A stretch of DNA of 6,530 nt from an uncultured Acidobacteriota bacterium (GCA_902826505.1 CADEFG010000298.1:1-6530); one strand, 5' to 3'; positions 1 to 6,246 are shown, counted from the first letter of the stretch. Notes: generated by a model not told the origin, from the sequence alone. Program-made: numbers and translations.

Positions 1-1737
1 GTCGGCGGAATAGTCAATTCGCTAGGCACTAATTTGATCGGCAACCGAACGGGCAGTTCCGGATATATTGCTTCCGATTTGCCCGAAGGAAATCCCATGC
101 TCGGTGGTTTTGCCAATAACGGCGGCGCAACTTATACGGTTTCGTTGCTTCCGGGAAGTCCGGCAATCAACGCCGGAAATAATACCGGTGCGCCCGCCAC
201 CGACCAACGCGGCGTCGCGCGTCCGCTCGGCAGCGTGGTTGACATCGGTTCGTATGAATCCGGTTTAACTCCGGCGGCTTTCGGCAAAATCGCGTTTGTC
301 AGAAACGGCACGAATCAGGAAATTTTTTCAATCAATGCCGACGGCTCGAATGAAATCCAACTGACCGCCAATACCGCTTTCGACAGCGCGCCGAAATGGT
401 CGCCCGACGGCTCAAAAATCGTCTTTGTCAGTGACCGCGACGGCGGTCAGGTCGAAATTTATACGATGAATGCCGACGGGTCAAACCCGACGCGGCTGAC
501 CAACAATTCGGTCGCCGACGAAAATCCCGTCTGGTCGCCCGACGGAACACAGATCGCTTTTGACCGAAGCGGTCAAATTTTTGTGATGAACGCCAACGGC
601 ACGGGCGTCGTTCAAATGACCAGCAGTTCGTTTACCGGCATCAAAGCTCGACCTTCGTGGTCGTGGGACGGAAAGCTGATCGTCTTTCACAACAATCGAG
701 GATTTGGCGACTATCGAGTTCAGTTCATACCTTTTAATTGTGTCAGCTGCACCGGCGGTCAAACATATATCAACGATCAGTTGCCGGATAATTTCAATCC
801 CGTTTGGTCGCCCGATAGCAATTCGATCGCCTTTAGCAATGATCAACTCGATTTTAACGATCATTCCGACCCGCATTCTTTCTTGTTTTCGCCCTTTCTC
901 GATAACCTAAACTTTCCGTCGCGTCCGCTCGTCGCGGCAAATAATCCGCGCATTATTTCGCCGGCGTGGTCGCCTGACGGAACAAAACTTGTGTATCAAA
1001 CGAATGGCAACGGTCTTTCGACAATCAATGCCGACGGAACAAACCCGACACCGCTCGGAGTTGACGGTTTGCTGCCCGATTGGTTTGGATTTAATACGAC
1101 GGGCGGAACAAATATCACTGCCGCGTCCGGCACGACAACGGTCAATTTTTTAGCCGTGACAACGCCCGGAACAACGACCGTCGTGCCGATCGATCCGACA
1201 ACTGCCGGAACCTTGCCCGGCGGCTATTCGCTTGGCGTCGGATTTCCGGCGTTTGAAATCACGACGACCGCCGGCTATACCGCGCCGATCACGGTTTGTT
1301 TGCAAGTTCCGAGCGTCACAAACCCGACGGTCTTTAATGCGCTGACGCTTTTTCACAGCGAAGGCAGTCCGCTGGCTTTGGTTCCAAAACCAACGAGCCG
1401 AAATTTTGCGACAAAAACGATCTGCGCATCCGTCAGTTCCCTTTCGCCTTTTGTGGTCGCCGAAAATGTTGCGCCAACTGCCGCCCAGGTCAGCGTCGGC
1501 GGACGCGTCGCAACGTCCAACGGCTACCCGATCTCCAGAGTGAGAGTTTCGATCACCGGTCAAAACGGCGAAACACGATATACCCAAACCAATTCGTTCG
1601 GCAATTACAATTTTGAAGAAATTCCCGCCGGAATAACTTATGTGATCGACGCATCGCACAAACGCTACCATTTTAATTCCCGTGTATTAACCGTTTCGGA
1701 GGACATTAAAAACGTGGATTTTACGGCTGAACCATAG
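1..1737 (+). CDS. C-terminal part of a large secreted/surface protein: choice-of-anchor Q end, TolB-like beta-propeller, carboxypeptidase-regulatory-like domain
   Basis: The frame is open from base 1 to the TAG at 1735-1737 and has no ribosome site near the TTG at 34, so the gene is cut by the window edge and its true start is upstream. Bases about 91-258 encode a choice-of-anchor Q type ending (NNGGAT, then PGSPAINAG, TDQRG, VVDIGSYE), which normally follows a right-handed parallel beta-helix; that helix would lie outside the window. Bases about 280-1090 encode TolB/PD40-like propeller repeats, with five WSPDG-type motifs (one is SWSWDG, one VWSPDS) and MNADGSNPTRLT-like strands. Bases about 1090-1470 form a Thr/Gly/Pro-rich beta domain that I cannot name. 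Bases about 1489-1734 resemble a carboxypeptidase-regulatory-like (CnaB/transthyretin-type) fold, with GGRV, SFGNYNFEEIPAG and a closing VDFTAEP. It is probably an exported cell-surface or extracellular protein. The ligand is unknown, and no catalytic residues are evident. Confidence 0.88.
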   Translation, partial: VGGIVNSLGTNLIGNRTGSSGYIASDLPEGNPMLGGFANNGGATYTVSLLPGSPAINAGNNTGAPATDQRGVARPLGSVVDIGSYESGLTPAAFGKIAFVRNGTNQEIFSINADGSNEIQLTANTAFDSAPKWSPDGSKIVFVSDRDGGQVEIYTMNADGSNPTRLTNNSVADENPVWSPDGTQIAFDRSGQIFVMNANGTGVVQMTSSSFTGIKARPSWSWDGKLIVFHNNRGFGDYRVQFIPFNCVSCTGGQTYINDQLPDNFNPVWSPDSNSIAFSNDQLDFNDHSDPHSFLFSPFLDNLNFPSRPLVAANNPRIISPAWSPDGTKLVYQTNGNGLSTINADGTNPTPLGVDGLLPDWFGFNTTGGTNITAASGTTTVNFLAVTTPGTTTVVPIDPTTAGTLPGGYSLGVGFPAFEITTTAGYTAPITVCLQVPSVTNPTVFNALTLFHSEGSPLALVPKPTSRNFATKTICASVSSLSPFVVAENVAPTAAQVSVGGRVATSNGYPISRVRVSITGQNGETRYTQTNSFGNYNFEEIPAGITYVIDASHKRYHFNSRVLTVSEDIKNVDFTAEP

Positions 1738-1763
1738 TTAGAAATTACTGAATTGAGGCTTTT

Positions 1764-1797
1764 GTCCGCTGACGGACGGAATATTAACGCTTAAGCG
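1764..1797. other. Small inverted repeats in the 114-base gap upstream of the small exported protein
   Basis: Two dyads sit close together. GTCCG (1764-1768) and CGGAC (1773-1777) flank a 4-base loop, and CGCTTAAGCG (1788-1797) is a perfect 10-base palindrome. The first has no T-run after it, so it is not a standard terminator for the upstream gene. The palindrome could be an operator half-site pair or chance. No convincing -35/-10 pair was found in this gap. Confidence 0.3.
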
Positions 1798-1851
1798 AAA
1801 AAATGAACGCTGGTTCGGCGCAGGCGAATCGGAAAATTAGAGGATAAATTT

Positions 1852-2223
1852 ATGAAAAAAATACGCATTTTGATTTTAGCTGTTTGTTTGCTGATCCCGG
1901 CAACGGCATTTGCCCAATCACCCGCCGCCAGCCGGAGCTGGAATTCGTTTTGGACGAAATTCAGCGCGGCGGTCAACAGTCGAAACCGTGCCGGAGTGAA
2001 AAATCTGATGGCTTCCGAGCGCGATTTCTTTTCGGGCGGCGGCGGTGAAACACGCGACCAATGGCTCGCTTCGGTGTCGTGGAGGGAATTGCAGAAGTCT
2101 GTCCGGCGCGGAACGAAAAATTATAATTATGACGGAAAACCGGGTCGCGTCACCAAGGATAATTATTTTATCTTTGCCTTTATCGGCGGCAAATGGCGGT
2201 TTATCGGACCGATGGGCGATTAA
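1852..2223 (+). CDS. Small exported protein of unknown function (123 aa)
   Basis: The ATG at 1852 is preceded by AGAGGA at 1839-1844, about 8 bases upstream, which supports this start. The N-terminus is a clear Sec signal peptide: Lys-Lys-Ile-Arg, a hydrophobic run, then cleavage probably after AFA (residue 21), giving a mature protein of about 102 residues beginning QSPAA. The mature part has a helix-like opening with Trp and Phe (SWNSFWTKFSAAVNSRNR), a Gly-rich turn (FFSGGGG), a WL...W motif and a beta-like end (FIGGKWRFIGPMGD). The order of amphipathic helix, then strands ending in GG-W-F, recalls SnoaL/NTF2-like small alpha+beta proteins, but this is a weak impression and no active-site residues are identifiable. 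There are no cysteines in the mature part. It lies between two genes for large exported beta-rich proteins and may share their transcript. The likely location is the periplasm. Confidence 0.85.
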   Translation: MKKIRILILAVCLLIPATAFAQSPAASRSWNSFWTKFSAAVNSRNRAGVKNLMASERDFFSGGGGETRDQWLASVSWRELQKSVRRGTKNYNYDGKPGRVTKDNYFIFAFIGGKWRFIGPMGD

Positions 2224-2344
2224 AATGGCTTGAATCGACCGAGTTAAAAAACACTTGCCGATAAAACGAACGGTACCCGTGAGCCAATCTTGCTTCATAT
2301 TGCGCGTAATGGATGACCGAAATTTTACGGATAAGGAATTGAAA

Positions 2345-2378
2345 GGGAGAAAGGCAATGAAAATGAATATTTTTGGAG
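2345..2378 (+). promoter_or_regulatory. Two competing ribosome binding sites for the FG-GAP gene
   Basis: GGGAG at 2345-2349 lies 7 bases before the ATG at 2357. GGAG at 2375-2378 lies 8 bases before the in-frame ATG at 2387. Both spacings are good. The TTG at 2255 has no ribosome site, so it is not a likely start. An ATG at 2363 is 13 bases from the first site and is less likely. Confidence 0.6.
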
Positions 2379-4513
2379 TTTTTAAGATGGCAATTTTTTT
2401 CGCATCGAAACAAGTTCGAGCCGCTAAAATCAGCCGGATTTTTGGCGCATTGGTTTTACTTGCGTTCTTTGGTTTGGCTTACCCGGTAATGGCAAACTGG
2501 ACGCAAAAACAGAAAATCACTTCGACGCCGCGCGGTGTCGGCGCACAACACGGCAACGCGGTCGCGATCAGCGGCAATACAATGGTCGTCGGTGCGCGCC
2601 ATGACAGCACGACCGCCTCGCAAGCCGGCGCGGCTTATGTTTATGTGCTGAACGGCGGAATCTGGACGCAACAGGCAGTTTTGCTTGCCAACGACGGCGC
2701 GGCGATTGATAAATTCGGGCATTCGGTGGCGATTAGCGAGGACACGATCGTTGTCGGCGCGTATAACGACGACACGGGTTTTTCAAACAGCGGCTCGGCT
2801 TATGTTTTCGTTCGGAGCGGCACGAATTGGTCATTTCAGCAGAAATTAACGCCAAATGACGGCGTGGCTGATGACGAATTTGGCAATGCCGTCGCGATTG
2901 AAGCGGAATTCATCGTTGTCGGCTCGCATTTTGCCAACCTTCCAACTTTTTCAGACGCCGGCTCGGCATATTGTTTTCGGCGAAACGCCGGAGTTTGGAC
3001 GCAAACGCAAAAGCTCATTCCGGTCGGAACACCTTCCGCTCCGATCGGGGGAAATCATTTTGGCGAATCGGTAGCGATCAGCGGCGGCAAGATTGCCATC
3101 GGCGCATCGGGCGATAACACCCCGTTCACCGCCGCCGGAGCGGTTTATGTTTTTGTGGACGGCGGTGGCGGCGTTTACGTTCAGCAACAAAAACTTAATA
3201 TCGGAAACGGCGCAAATGGCGATAATTTCGGCAACTCGGTCGCCATTGACGCCAACACAAACACGCTGGTTGCCGGTGCGCTTCAATACACACCGGTGGT
3301 CGGGCAGACAGCTCGGGGCGCGGCATATATTTATCAGTTCGACGGCTCAAGTTGGGTTTCGGAAGGAAGAATTGTCGCCTCGGACGGCGCGGCGTTTGAC
3401 CGTTTCGGTTATTCGGTTGCCGTCAGTAACAATGTCATCGCCGTCGGTGCCCGCGAAGACGACACCATTGTTGGTGGCGATGCGGGTTCGGCTTACGTTT
3501 TTACCCGCAGCGGCGCAACCTGGACTGAGCAGCAAAAACTTACTCCGACCGATCCTTTCAACGGCGACCGGTTCGGCATCAGCATCGCGCTGAGTTTTGG
3601 CGATCTGGTTATCGGCGCGGCGGAAAAAGCGTTAACAAGCCCTAACGGTCAGGGCGCGGCTTATTATTTTGCCATTCAACCTCCAAAGGTAAAATTCGAT
3701 TACGACGGCGACGGCAAAGCGGATGTTTCGATCTTCCGTCCATTAAACGGTCAGTGGTGGTATTCGCGCAGTTCGGATTTCAGCACCCGCGCCTTGACCT
3801 TCGGATTATCAAGCGACAAACCGGAGCCCGCCGATTACGACGGTGACGGCAAAACCGACATCTCGATCTTTCGTCCGTCAACCGGCGAATGGTTTATTTT
3901 GCGAAGCTCTAATCAAACTTTCTACTCAATTCCCTTCGGTATTTCAACCGATAACCCCGCGCCCGGCGATTTTGACGGCGATGGTTTGGCAGATGTTACA
4001 ATTTTTCGTGCTTCGGTCGGCACCTGGTATATCAATAAATCTTCGGGCGGCATTCAAATAACTCAATGGGGCGGCGCGGGCGATGTTCCGGTCAATGCGG
4101 ACTATGACGGCGACGGCAAAGCGGATTTGGCAATCTTTCGACCCGGCGACGGTTCGTGGTGGATCAATCGCTCAACCGCCGGAACATTTGTGACAACTTT
4201 TGGAACCGGCACGGATAAACCGGTGACGGCTGATTACACCGGCGACGGTAAATCTGACATCGCCGTTTGGCGACCGGGCAACGGCAGCTGGTATATTCTG
4301 CGCAGCGAAGATTCCAGCTTCTTTGCCGTGCCGTTCGGCGCTTCGGGCGATATTCCGGTGCCCGCCGATTTTGACGGCGACGGCAAAGCGGACGTCGGAG
4401 TTTTCCGTCCCGACGGCGCGAACTGGTTTATCCAGCGTTCGACCGCCGGATTACTGATCCAGCAATTCGGCACGACCGGCGATCTACCGACACCGGCGGC
4501 TTTTGTGCCGTAG
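2357..4513 (+). CDS. Exported FG-GAP seven-repeat propeller protein with a C-terminal DxDGDGxxD repeat domain
   Basis: The ATG at 2357 is chosen for its ribosome site (GGGAG, 7 bases away), giving 718 residues; ATG 2387 is nearly as good and gives 708. The signal peptide is long in its n-region. Its hydrophobic core GALVLLAFFGLAYPVMA ends at residue 46, with mature NWTQ. Residues about 47-445 carry seven FG-GAP-type repeats, recognisable by (F/H)G-x-(S/A)-(V/I)-A-(I/V/L) motifs followed by VVGA and (G/S)(A/S)AYVYV strands (HGNAVAI, FGHSVAI, FGNAVAI, FGESVAI, FGNSVAI, FGYSVAV, FGISIAL). That number fits an integrin-alpha-like seven-bladed propeller. Residues 448 to the end are six tandem 44-45-residue repeats, each opening with D-(Y/F)-x-G-D-G-x-x-D, a calcium-loop-like motif, followed by IFRP, W-(W/Y/F)-I and a TFG/PFG strand. 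The role is probably extracellular adhesion, binding or structure. No catalytic motif is seen. Metal binding is inferred from the motif only. Confidence 0.9.
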   Translation: MKMNIFGVFKMAIFFASKQVRAAKISRIFGALVLLAFFGLAYPVMANWTQKQKITSTPRGVGAQHGNAVAISGNTMVVGARHDSTTASQAGAAYVYVLNGGIWTQQAVLLANDGAAIDKFGHSVAISEDTIVVGAYNDDTGFSNSGSAYVFVRSGTNWSFQQKLTPNDGVADDEFGNAVAIEAEFIVVGSHFANLPTFSDAGSAYCFRRNAGVWTQTQKLIPVGTPSAPIGGNHFGESVAISGGKIAIGASGDNTPFTAAGAVYVFVDGGGGVYVQQQKLNIGNGANGDNFGNSVAIDANTNTLVAGALQYTPVVGQTARGAAYIYQFDGSSWVSEGRIVASDGAAFDRFGYSVAVSNNVIAVGAREDDTIVGGDAGSAYVFTRSGATWTEQQKLTPTDPFNGDRFGISIALSFGDLVIGAAEKALTSPNGQGAAYYFAIQPPKVKFDYDGDGKADVSIFRPLNGQWWYSRSSDFSTRALTFGLSSDKPEPADYDGDGKTDISIFRPSTGEWFILRSSNQTFYSIPFGISTDNPAPGDFDGDGLADVTIFRASVGTWYINKSSGGIQITQWGGAGDVPVNADYDGDGKADLAIFRPGDGSWWINRSTAGTFVTTFGTGTDKPVTADYTGDGKSDIAVWRPGNGSWYILRSEDSSFFAVPFGASGDIPVPADFDGDGKADVGVFRPDGANWFIQRSTAGLLIQQFGTTGDLPTPAAFVP
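3698..4501 (+). repeat. Six tandem 132-135 bp coding repeats (DxDGDGxxD type)
   Basis: Repeat units begin at the Asp codons at 3698, 3833, 3968, 4100, 4232 and 4367, so the periods are 135, 135, 132, 132 and 135 bases. Each unit encodes an Asp/Gly loop, an IFRP-like strand, an aromatic W(W/F/Y) strand, a basic RSS/RST turn and a TFG/PFG strand ending in P-x-P-A. In unit 5 the third residue of the loop is Thr rather than Asp (DYTGDGKSD). At the position where a seventh unit would open, the protein ends in AFVP and a TAG stop. The units differ enough at DNA level to be an old expansion under protein selection. Confidence 0.85.
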
Positions 4514-4529
4514 GTTTTTGATGATTGAA

Positions 4530-4602
4530 GGATGAAGGATGAGGAATGAATTTAAGAATTATTCTTTTTCATCGGTCATCCTTCATCCCTCATCCTTTTT
4601 TT
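4530..4602 (+). terminator. Heptad-built inverted repeat with trailing T-run, possible terminator of the FG-GAP gene
   Basis: GGATGAAGGATGA (4530-4542) and TCATCCTTCATCC (4576-4588) are perfect 13-base inverted arms. Inside them, ATGAA (4546-4550) pairs with TTCAT (4568-4572), and AAGAAT (4554-4559) pairs with ATTCTT (4561-4566). Seven T residues follow at 4596-4602. Both arms are tandem GGATGAA/GGATGAG heptads, so they can also pair one heptad out of register. Its position 17 bases after the stop codon suits a terminator, but the heptad composition looks more like a dispersed intergenic repeat. Confidence 0.5.
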
Positions 4603-4633
4603 AGCTTGTGCTTTTTGGCTTGTCTATGTAAAA

Positions 4634-4667
4634 TTGACATTAAAGTAAAGATTCGAGTTTTGAATCT
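4634..4667 (+). promoter_or_regulatory. Candidate promoter/operator region of the A-type Fe-S carrier gene
   Basis: A consensus-like -35 hexamer TTGACA lies at 4634-4639, 58 bases before the ATG. It is followed by a small dyad, AGATTC (4649-4654) and GAATCT (4662-4667), around a 7-base loop. No TATAAT-like hexamer occurs at 16-18 bases from the -35, so a sigma70-type promoter is not established. The dyad could be a regulator site, but nothing in it identifies the regulator. Confidence 0.3.
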
Positions 4668-4696
4668 ATTTTATTTGAAAGGAGAAATTATAATAA

Positions 4697-5053
4697 ATGT
4701 CAGCAGTTGCAGCACCGACCGTCGAAATGGTCGTGACGGATTCAGCGATCGGAGAAATTAAAAAGTTTTTAGCGGGCGAGGACGATTTGCCGGAAACGGC
4801 AGGACTTCGCGTGCGCGTCGTGCCGGGCGGATGCTCGGGTTTTCAATACAGCCTGAACATCGAAGAAGAATCGCGAAGCGGCGATTTCGTGATGGATAAA
4901 GGCGGCATCAAGCTTTTTGTCGATATGTTTTCCGCGCAATACCTGAACGGCATCACGATCGACTACACTTCGAATATGATGGGTTCGGGTTTTACGTTTG
5001 AAAATCCGAACGCGACCGGCGGTTGCGGTTGCGGAACATCGTTCTCGGCTTAA
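4697..5053 (+). CDS. erpA: A-type iron-sulfur cluster carrier/insertion protein (ErpA/IscA/HesB family)
   Basis: This 118-residue protein has the family's usual length and all three cluster-ligand cysteines: Cys46 in PGGCSGFQY, and Cys110 and Cys112 in the C-terminal GGCGCGTSFSA. The motifs GCSGFQY, GSGFTFENPNAT and CGCG(T/S)SF resemble ErpA more than IscA, which usually has GCSGLAY and a different tail; the symbol is given on that basis, and a sufA/iscA-type name is possible. Family members accept Fe-S clusters from a scaffold such as SufBCD or IscU and pass them to apo-enzymes in the cytoplasm. No suf or isc genes are adjacent here, so it stands alone. The only plausible ribosome site is GGAG at 4681-4684, 12 bases from the ATG, a rather long spacing. 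An intrinsic terminator follows 31 bases after the stop, so it is probably a single-gene transcript. Confidence 0.96.
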   Translation: MSAVAAPTVEMVVTDSAIGEIKKFLAGEDDLPETAGLRVRVVPGGCSGFQYSLNIEEESRSGDFVMDKGGIKLFVDMFSAQYLNGITIDYTSNMMGSGFTFENPNATGGCGCGTSFSA

Positions 5054-5084
5054 TTAATTGGAGCGCCCCAACAAATTAAAAATG

Positions 5085-5124
5085 AAGGTTTGAAAAAAAA
5101 TTCAAACCTTTTTTATTTTTTTTT
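5085..5124 (+). terminator. Rho-independent terminator after the Fe-S carrier gene
   Basis: A perfect 10-base-pair stem, AAGGTTTGAA (5085-5094) and TTCAAACCTT (5101-5110), encloses a loop of six A residues. The T tract runs 5109-5114 and, after one A, 5116-5124. The stem is AT-rich, but its perfect pairing, long T tract and position just after the stop codon make it a strong call. Confidence 0.9.
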
Positions 5125-5204
5125 GGAAAAGAATTTTTATTACAACTATCTATTGACATACAAAACAATCGGATGGACAGCGAAGGCGGAGAAGAGGCGG
5201 CGGG

Positions 5205-5230
5205 GTCTTAGAAACTGAGGTTTCTAAGAC
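5205..5230. repeat. Perfect 11-bp hairpin in intergenic DNA
   Basis: GTCTTAGAAAC (5205-5215) and GTTTCTAAGAC (5220-5230) are exact inverted copies around a TGAG loop. On the left is a purine- and GC-rich tract (about 5181-5205, ending GGCGGCGGGG). On the right, nine bases after the stem, is a run of eight T (5240-5247). A terminator has already been placed upstream, so this is either a second, weaker terminator or a dispersed palindromic repeat of REP or miniature-element type. No transposase or target duplication is visible. Confidence 0.6.
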
Positions 5231-5302
5231 TTTGCAAAAGTTTTTTTTACAACTTCGACCAAAAAACCTTGCCAAAACCATAGGCTTTAAAGTTAAAATG
5301 GT

Positions 5303-5485
5303 TTTAGCGATTTGCCATTTCAAGTCAAATCGGCGACACTAAATAGGTCAAACCAATATTTAGACAAAAATAATAAATAAAAAATTCAGCTTCTTTTGGA
5401 AAATCTTTCGGTTAATAACCCGTGTTTTTCCGCCTTTTTCGAGAATATTTGGTTTGCTAGGTTAGATCAAAACTTCGATCTATCC
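5303..5485 (+). other. Gene-free region with four successive inverted repeats; possible structured 5' leader of the NlpC/P60 gene
   Basis: The 473 bases between 5054 and 5526 contain no convincing coding sequence. Past the terminator (5085-5124) and the hairpin at 5205-5230, four further inverted repeats occur in order. CGATTTG (5308-5314) pairs with CAAATCG (5326-5332), and TTTAG (5303-5307) can extend this with CTAAA (5339-5343). CTAAATAGGT (5339-5348) pairs with ACC (5352-5354) and TATTTAG (5357-5363). GGAAAA (5398-5403) pairs with TTTTCC (5426-5431) around GGTT/AACC (5410-5413/5417-5420). GGTTAGATC (5460-5468) pairs with GATCTATCC (5477-5485) with one mismatch. The first two share bases 5339-5343 and so are mutually exclusive. 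No known riboswitch consensus was recognised. The region is AT-rich, so some pairings may be chance. Confidence 0.35.
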
Positions 5486-5510
5486 GCTCTTCCCTAAAAT
5501 AATTAAACTT

Positions 5511-5514
5511 GGAG
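5511..5514 (+). promoter_or_regulatory. Ribosome binding site of the NlpC/P60 gene, long spacing
   Basis: GGAG at 5511-5514 lies 12 bases before the ATG at 5527. It is the only purine-rich Shine-Dalgarno-like motif near this start, and the start is also supported by the signal peptide that begins there. Confidence 0.6.
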
Positions 5515-5526
5515 TAATTTTTATTA

Positions 5527-6225
5527 ATGATTTTTAAAAACCGTTTGTGTATTTCGCTTTGTCTTTCCGTTTTTTTCTTAAGTTTTGCAATTGTTTCAAA
5601 TGCTCAAACCCGTTCGAGAATAGTTGCAACGCCGGAAAGTCAGCCGACAAACACACAGGGTTCGACCGATAAAGTAAAACGGAACGTCATGTCGTCGCCG
5701 ACCACAAACGCCAGTCAACGTCCCGTTTTGATGAATAATATTACGGTCGTCAAACAAAACCAAGCCACCCAACCGCTGGTCAAAAAAACGGTTGACTCGA
5801 AATCGACAAGCTCAATTCTGAACACCAACAGCCACTTGATTTACACGCCGAACGTGAACCAAAGACTGATGCTTTCGATCCAATCGAAACTCGGAATTCC
5901 CTATCTTTACGGCTCGATGGGACCCAACCGCTACGATTGTTCGAGCTTTGTCTGGAAAGTTTTTCAGGAAGCCGGAATTTCATTTACCCGCACCAGCGCA
6001 CGAACTTTCTGGAACGATTTCGAACCGGTTTACGGCGACGATCGTTTCAAATTCGGAACGCTCGTCTTTTTTAACAAACTCGGGCACGTCGGCATCGTCG
6101 CCGACGAAAACGGATTTTATCAGGCATCTTCGAGCAAAGGCATCACTTATTCGCCATTTAAGGGCTACTGGGAAAAACGAATCGTCGGCTATCGACGGAT
6201 TCCGGCTGACTACCAACCGAAATAA
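5527..6225 (+). CDS. Exported NlpC/P60 family cysteine peptidase (probable peptidoglycan endopeptidase)
   Basis: This 232-residue protein begins with a signal peptide: a basic n-region, a hydrophobic core from about residue 7 to 23, and a probable cleavage after SNA at residue 26. Residues about 27-111 are a Ser/Thr/Asn/Gln-rich, low-complexity linker with no recognisable SH3b or LysM wall-binding domain. From about residue 112 to 226 lies an NlpC/P60 domain: GIPYLYGSMGPNRYDCSSF with the nucleophile Cys138, FKFGTLVFF, then LGHVGIV with His187, and FYQASSSKGI, where Gln199 sits at the usual third polar position (His, Asn or Gln in the family). Family members cleave gamma-D-glutamyl-diaminopimelate or related stem-peptide bonds in peptidoglycan, so it should act in the periplasm. 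The gene stands alone, with a long inverted-repeat-rich upstream region and a strong terminator after it. Confidence 0.93.
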   Translation: MIFKNRLCISLCLSVFFLSFAIVSNAQTRSRIVATPESQPTNTQGSTDKVKRNVMSSPTTNASQRPVLMNNITVVKQNQATQPLVKKTVDSKSTSSILNTNSHLIYTPNVNQRLMLSIQSKLGIPYLYGSMGPNRYDCSSFVWKVFQEAGISFTRTSARTFWNDFEPVYGDDRFKFGTLVFFNKLGHVGIVADENGFYQASSSKGITYSPFKGYWEKRIVGYRRIPADYQPK

Positions 6226-6246
6226 TTTTTTTTGACAATTAAACCG

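Noticed and set aside
34..36. TTG at 34 as the start of the first gene
   Set aside because: The frame is open to base 1, there is no ribosome site, and the first domain is clearly a C-terminal piece of a longer protein.
1150..1671. Long open frame (173 codons) on the minus strand
   Set aside because: It lies wholly opposite the well-supported surface-protein gene, has a low-complexity Arg-rich translation typical of antisense frames in this codon usage, and has no clear domain.
2255..2356. TTG at 2255 as the start of the FG-GAP gene
   Set aside because: There is no ribosome site before it, and the added 34 residues would put a charged stretch ahead of the signal peptide. ATG 2357 or 2387 is much better supported.
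3093..3593. 166-codon open frame in another + frame inside the FG-GAP gene
   Set aside because: It is an alternative-frame shadow of the propeller repeats; the parent frame shows conserved FG-GAP motifs throughout.
3698..4501. Regular 132-135 base periodicity that might suggest a CRISPR or satellite array
   Set aside because: The units are coding, in frame, diverged, and have no short identical repeats with unique spacers. They encode protein repeats.
5153..5158. TTGACA resembling a -35 promoter element
   Set aside because: At 16-18 bases downstream the sequence is GC-rich with no TATAAT-like hexamer, and no gene follows closely.
5231..5526. Possible c-di-AMP (ydaO) riboswitch upstream of the peptidase gene
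   Set aside because: The conserved motifs I would expect were not found. Only generic inverted repeats are visible.
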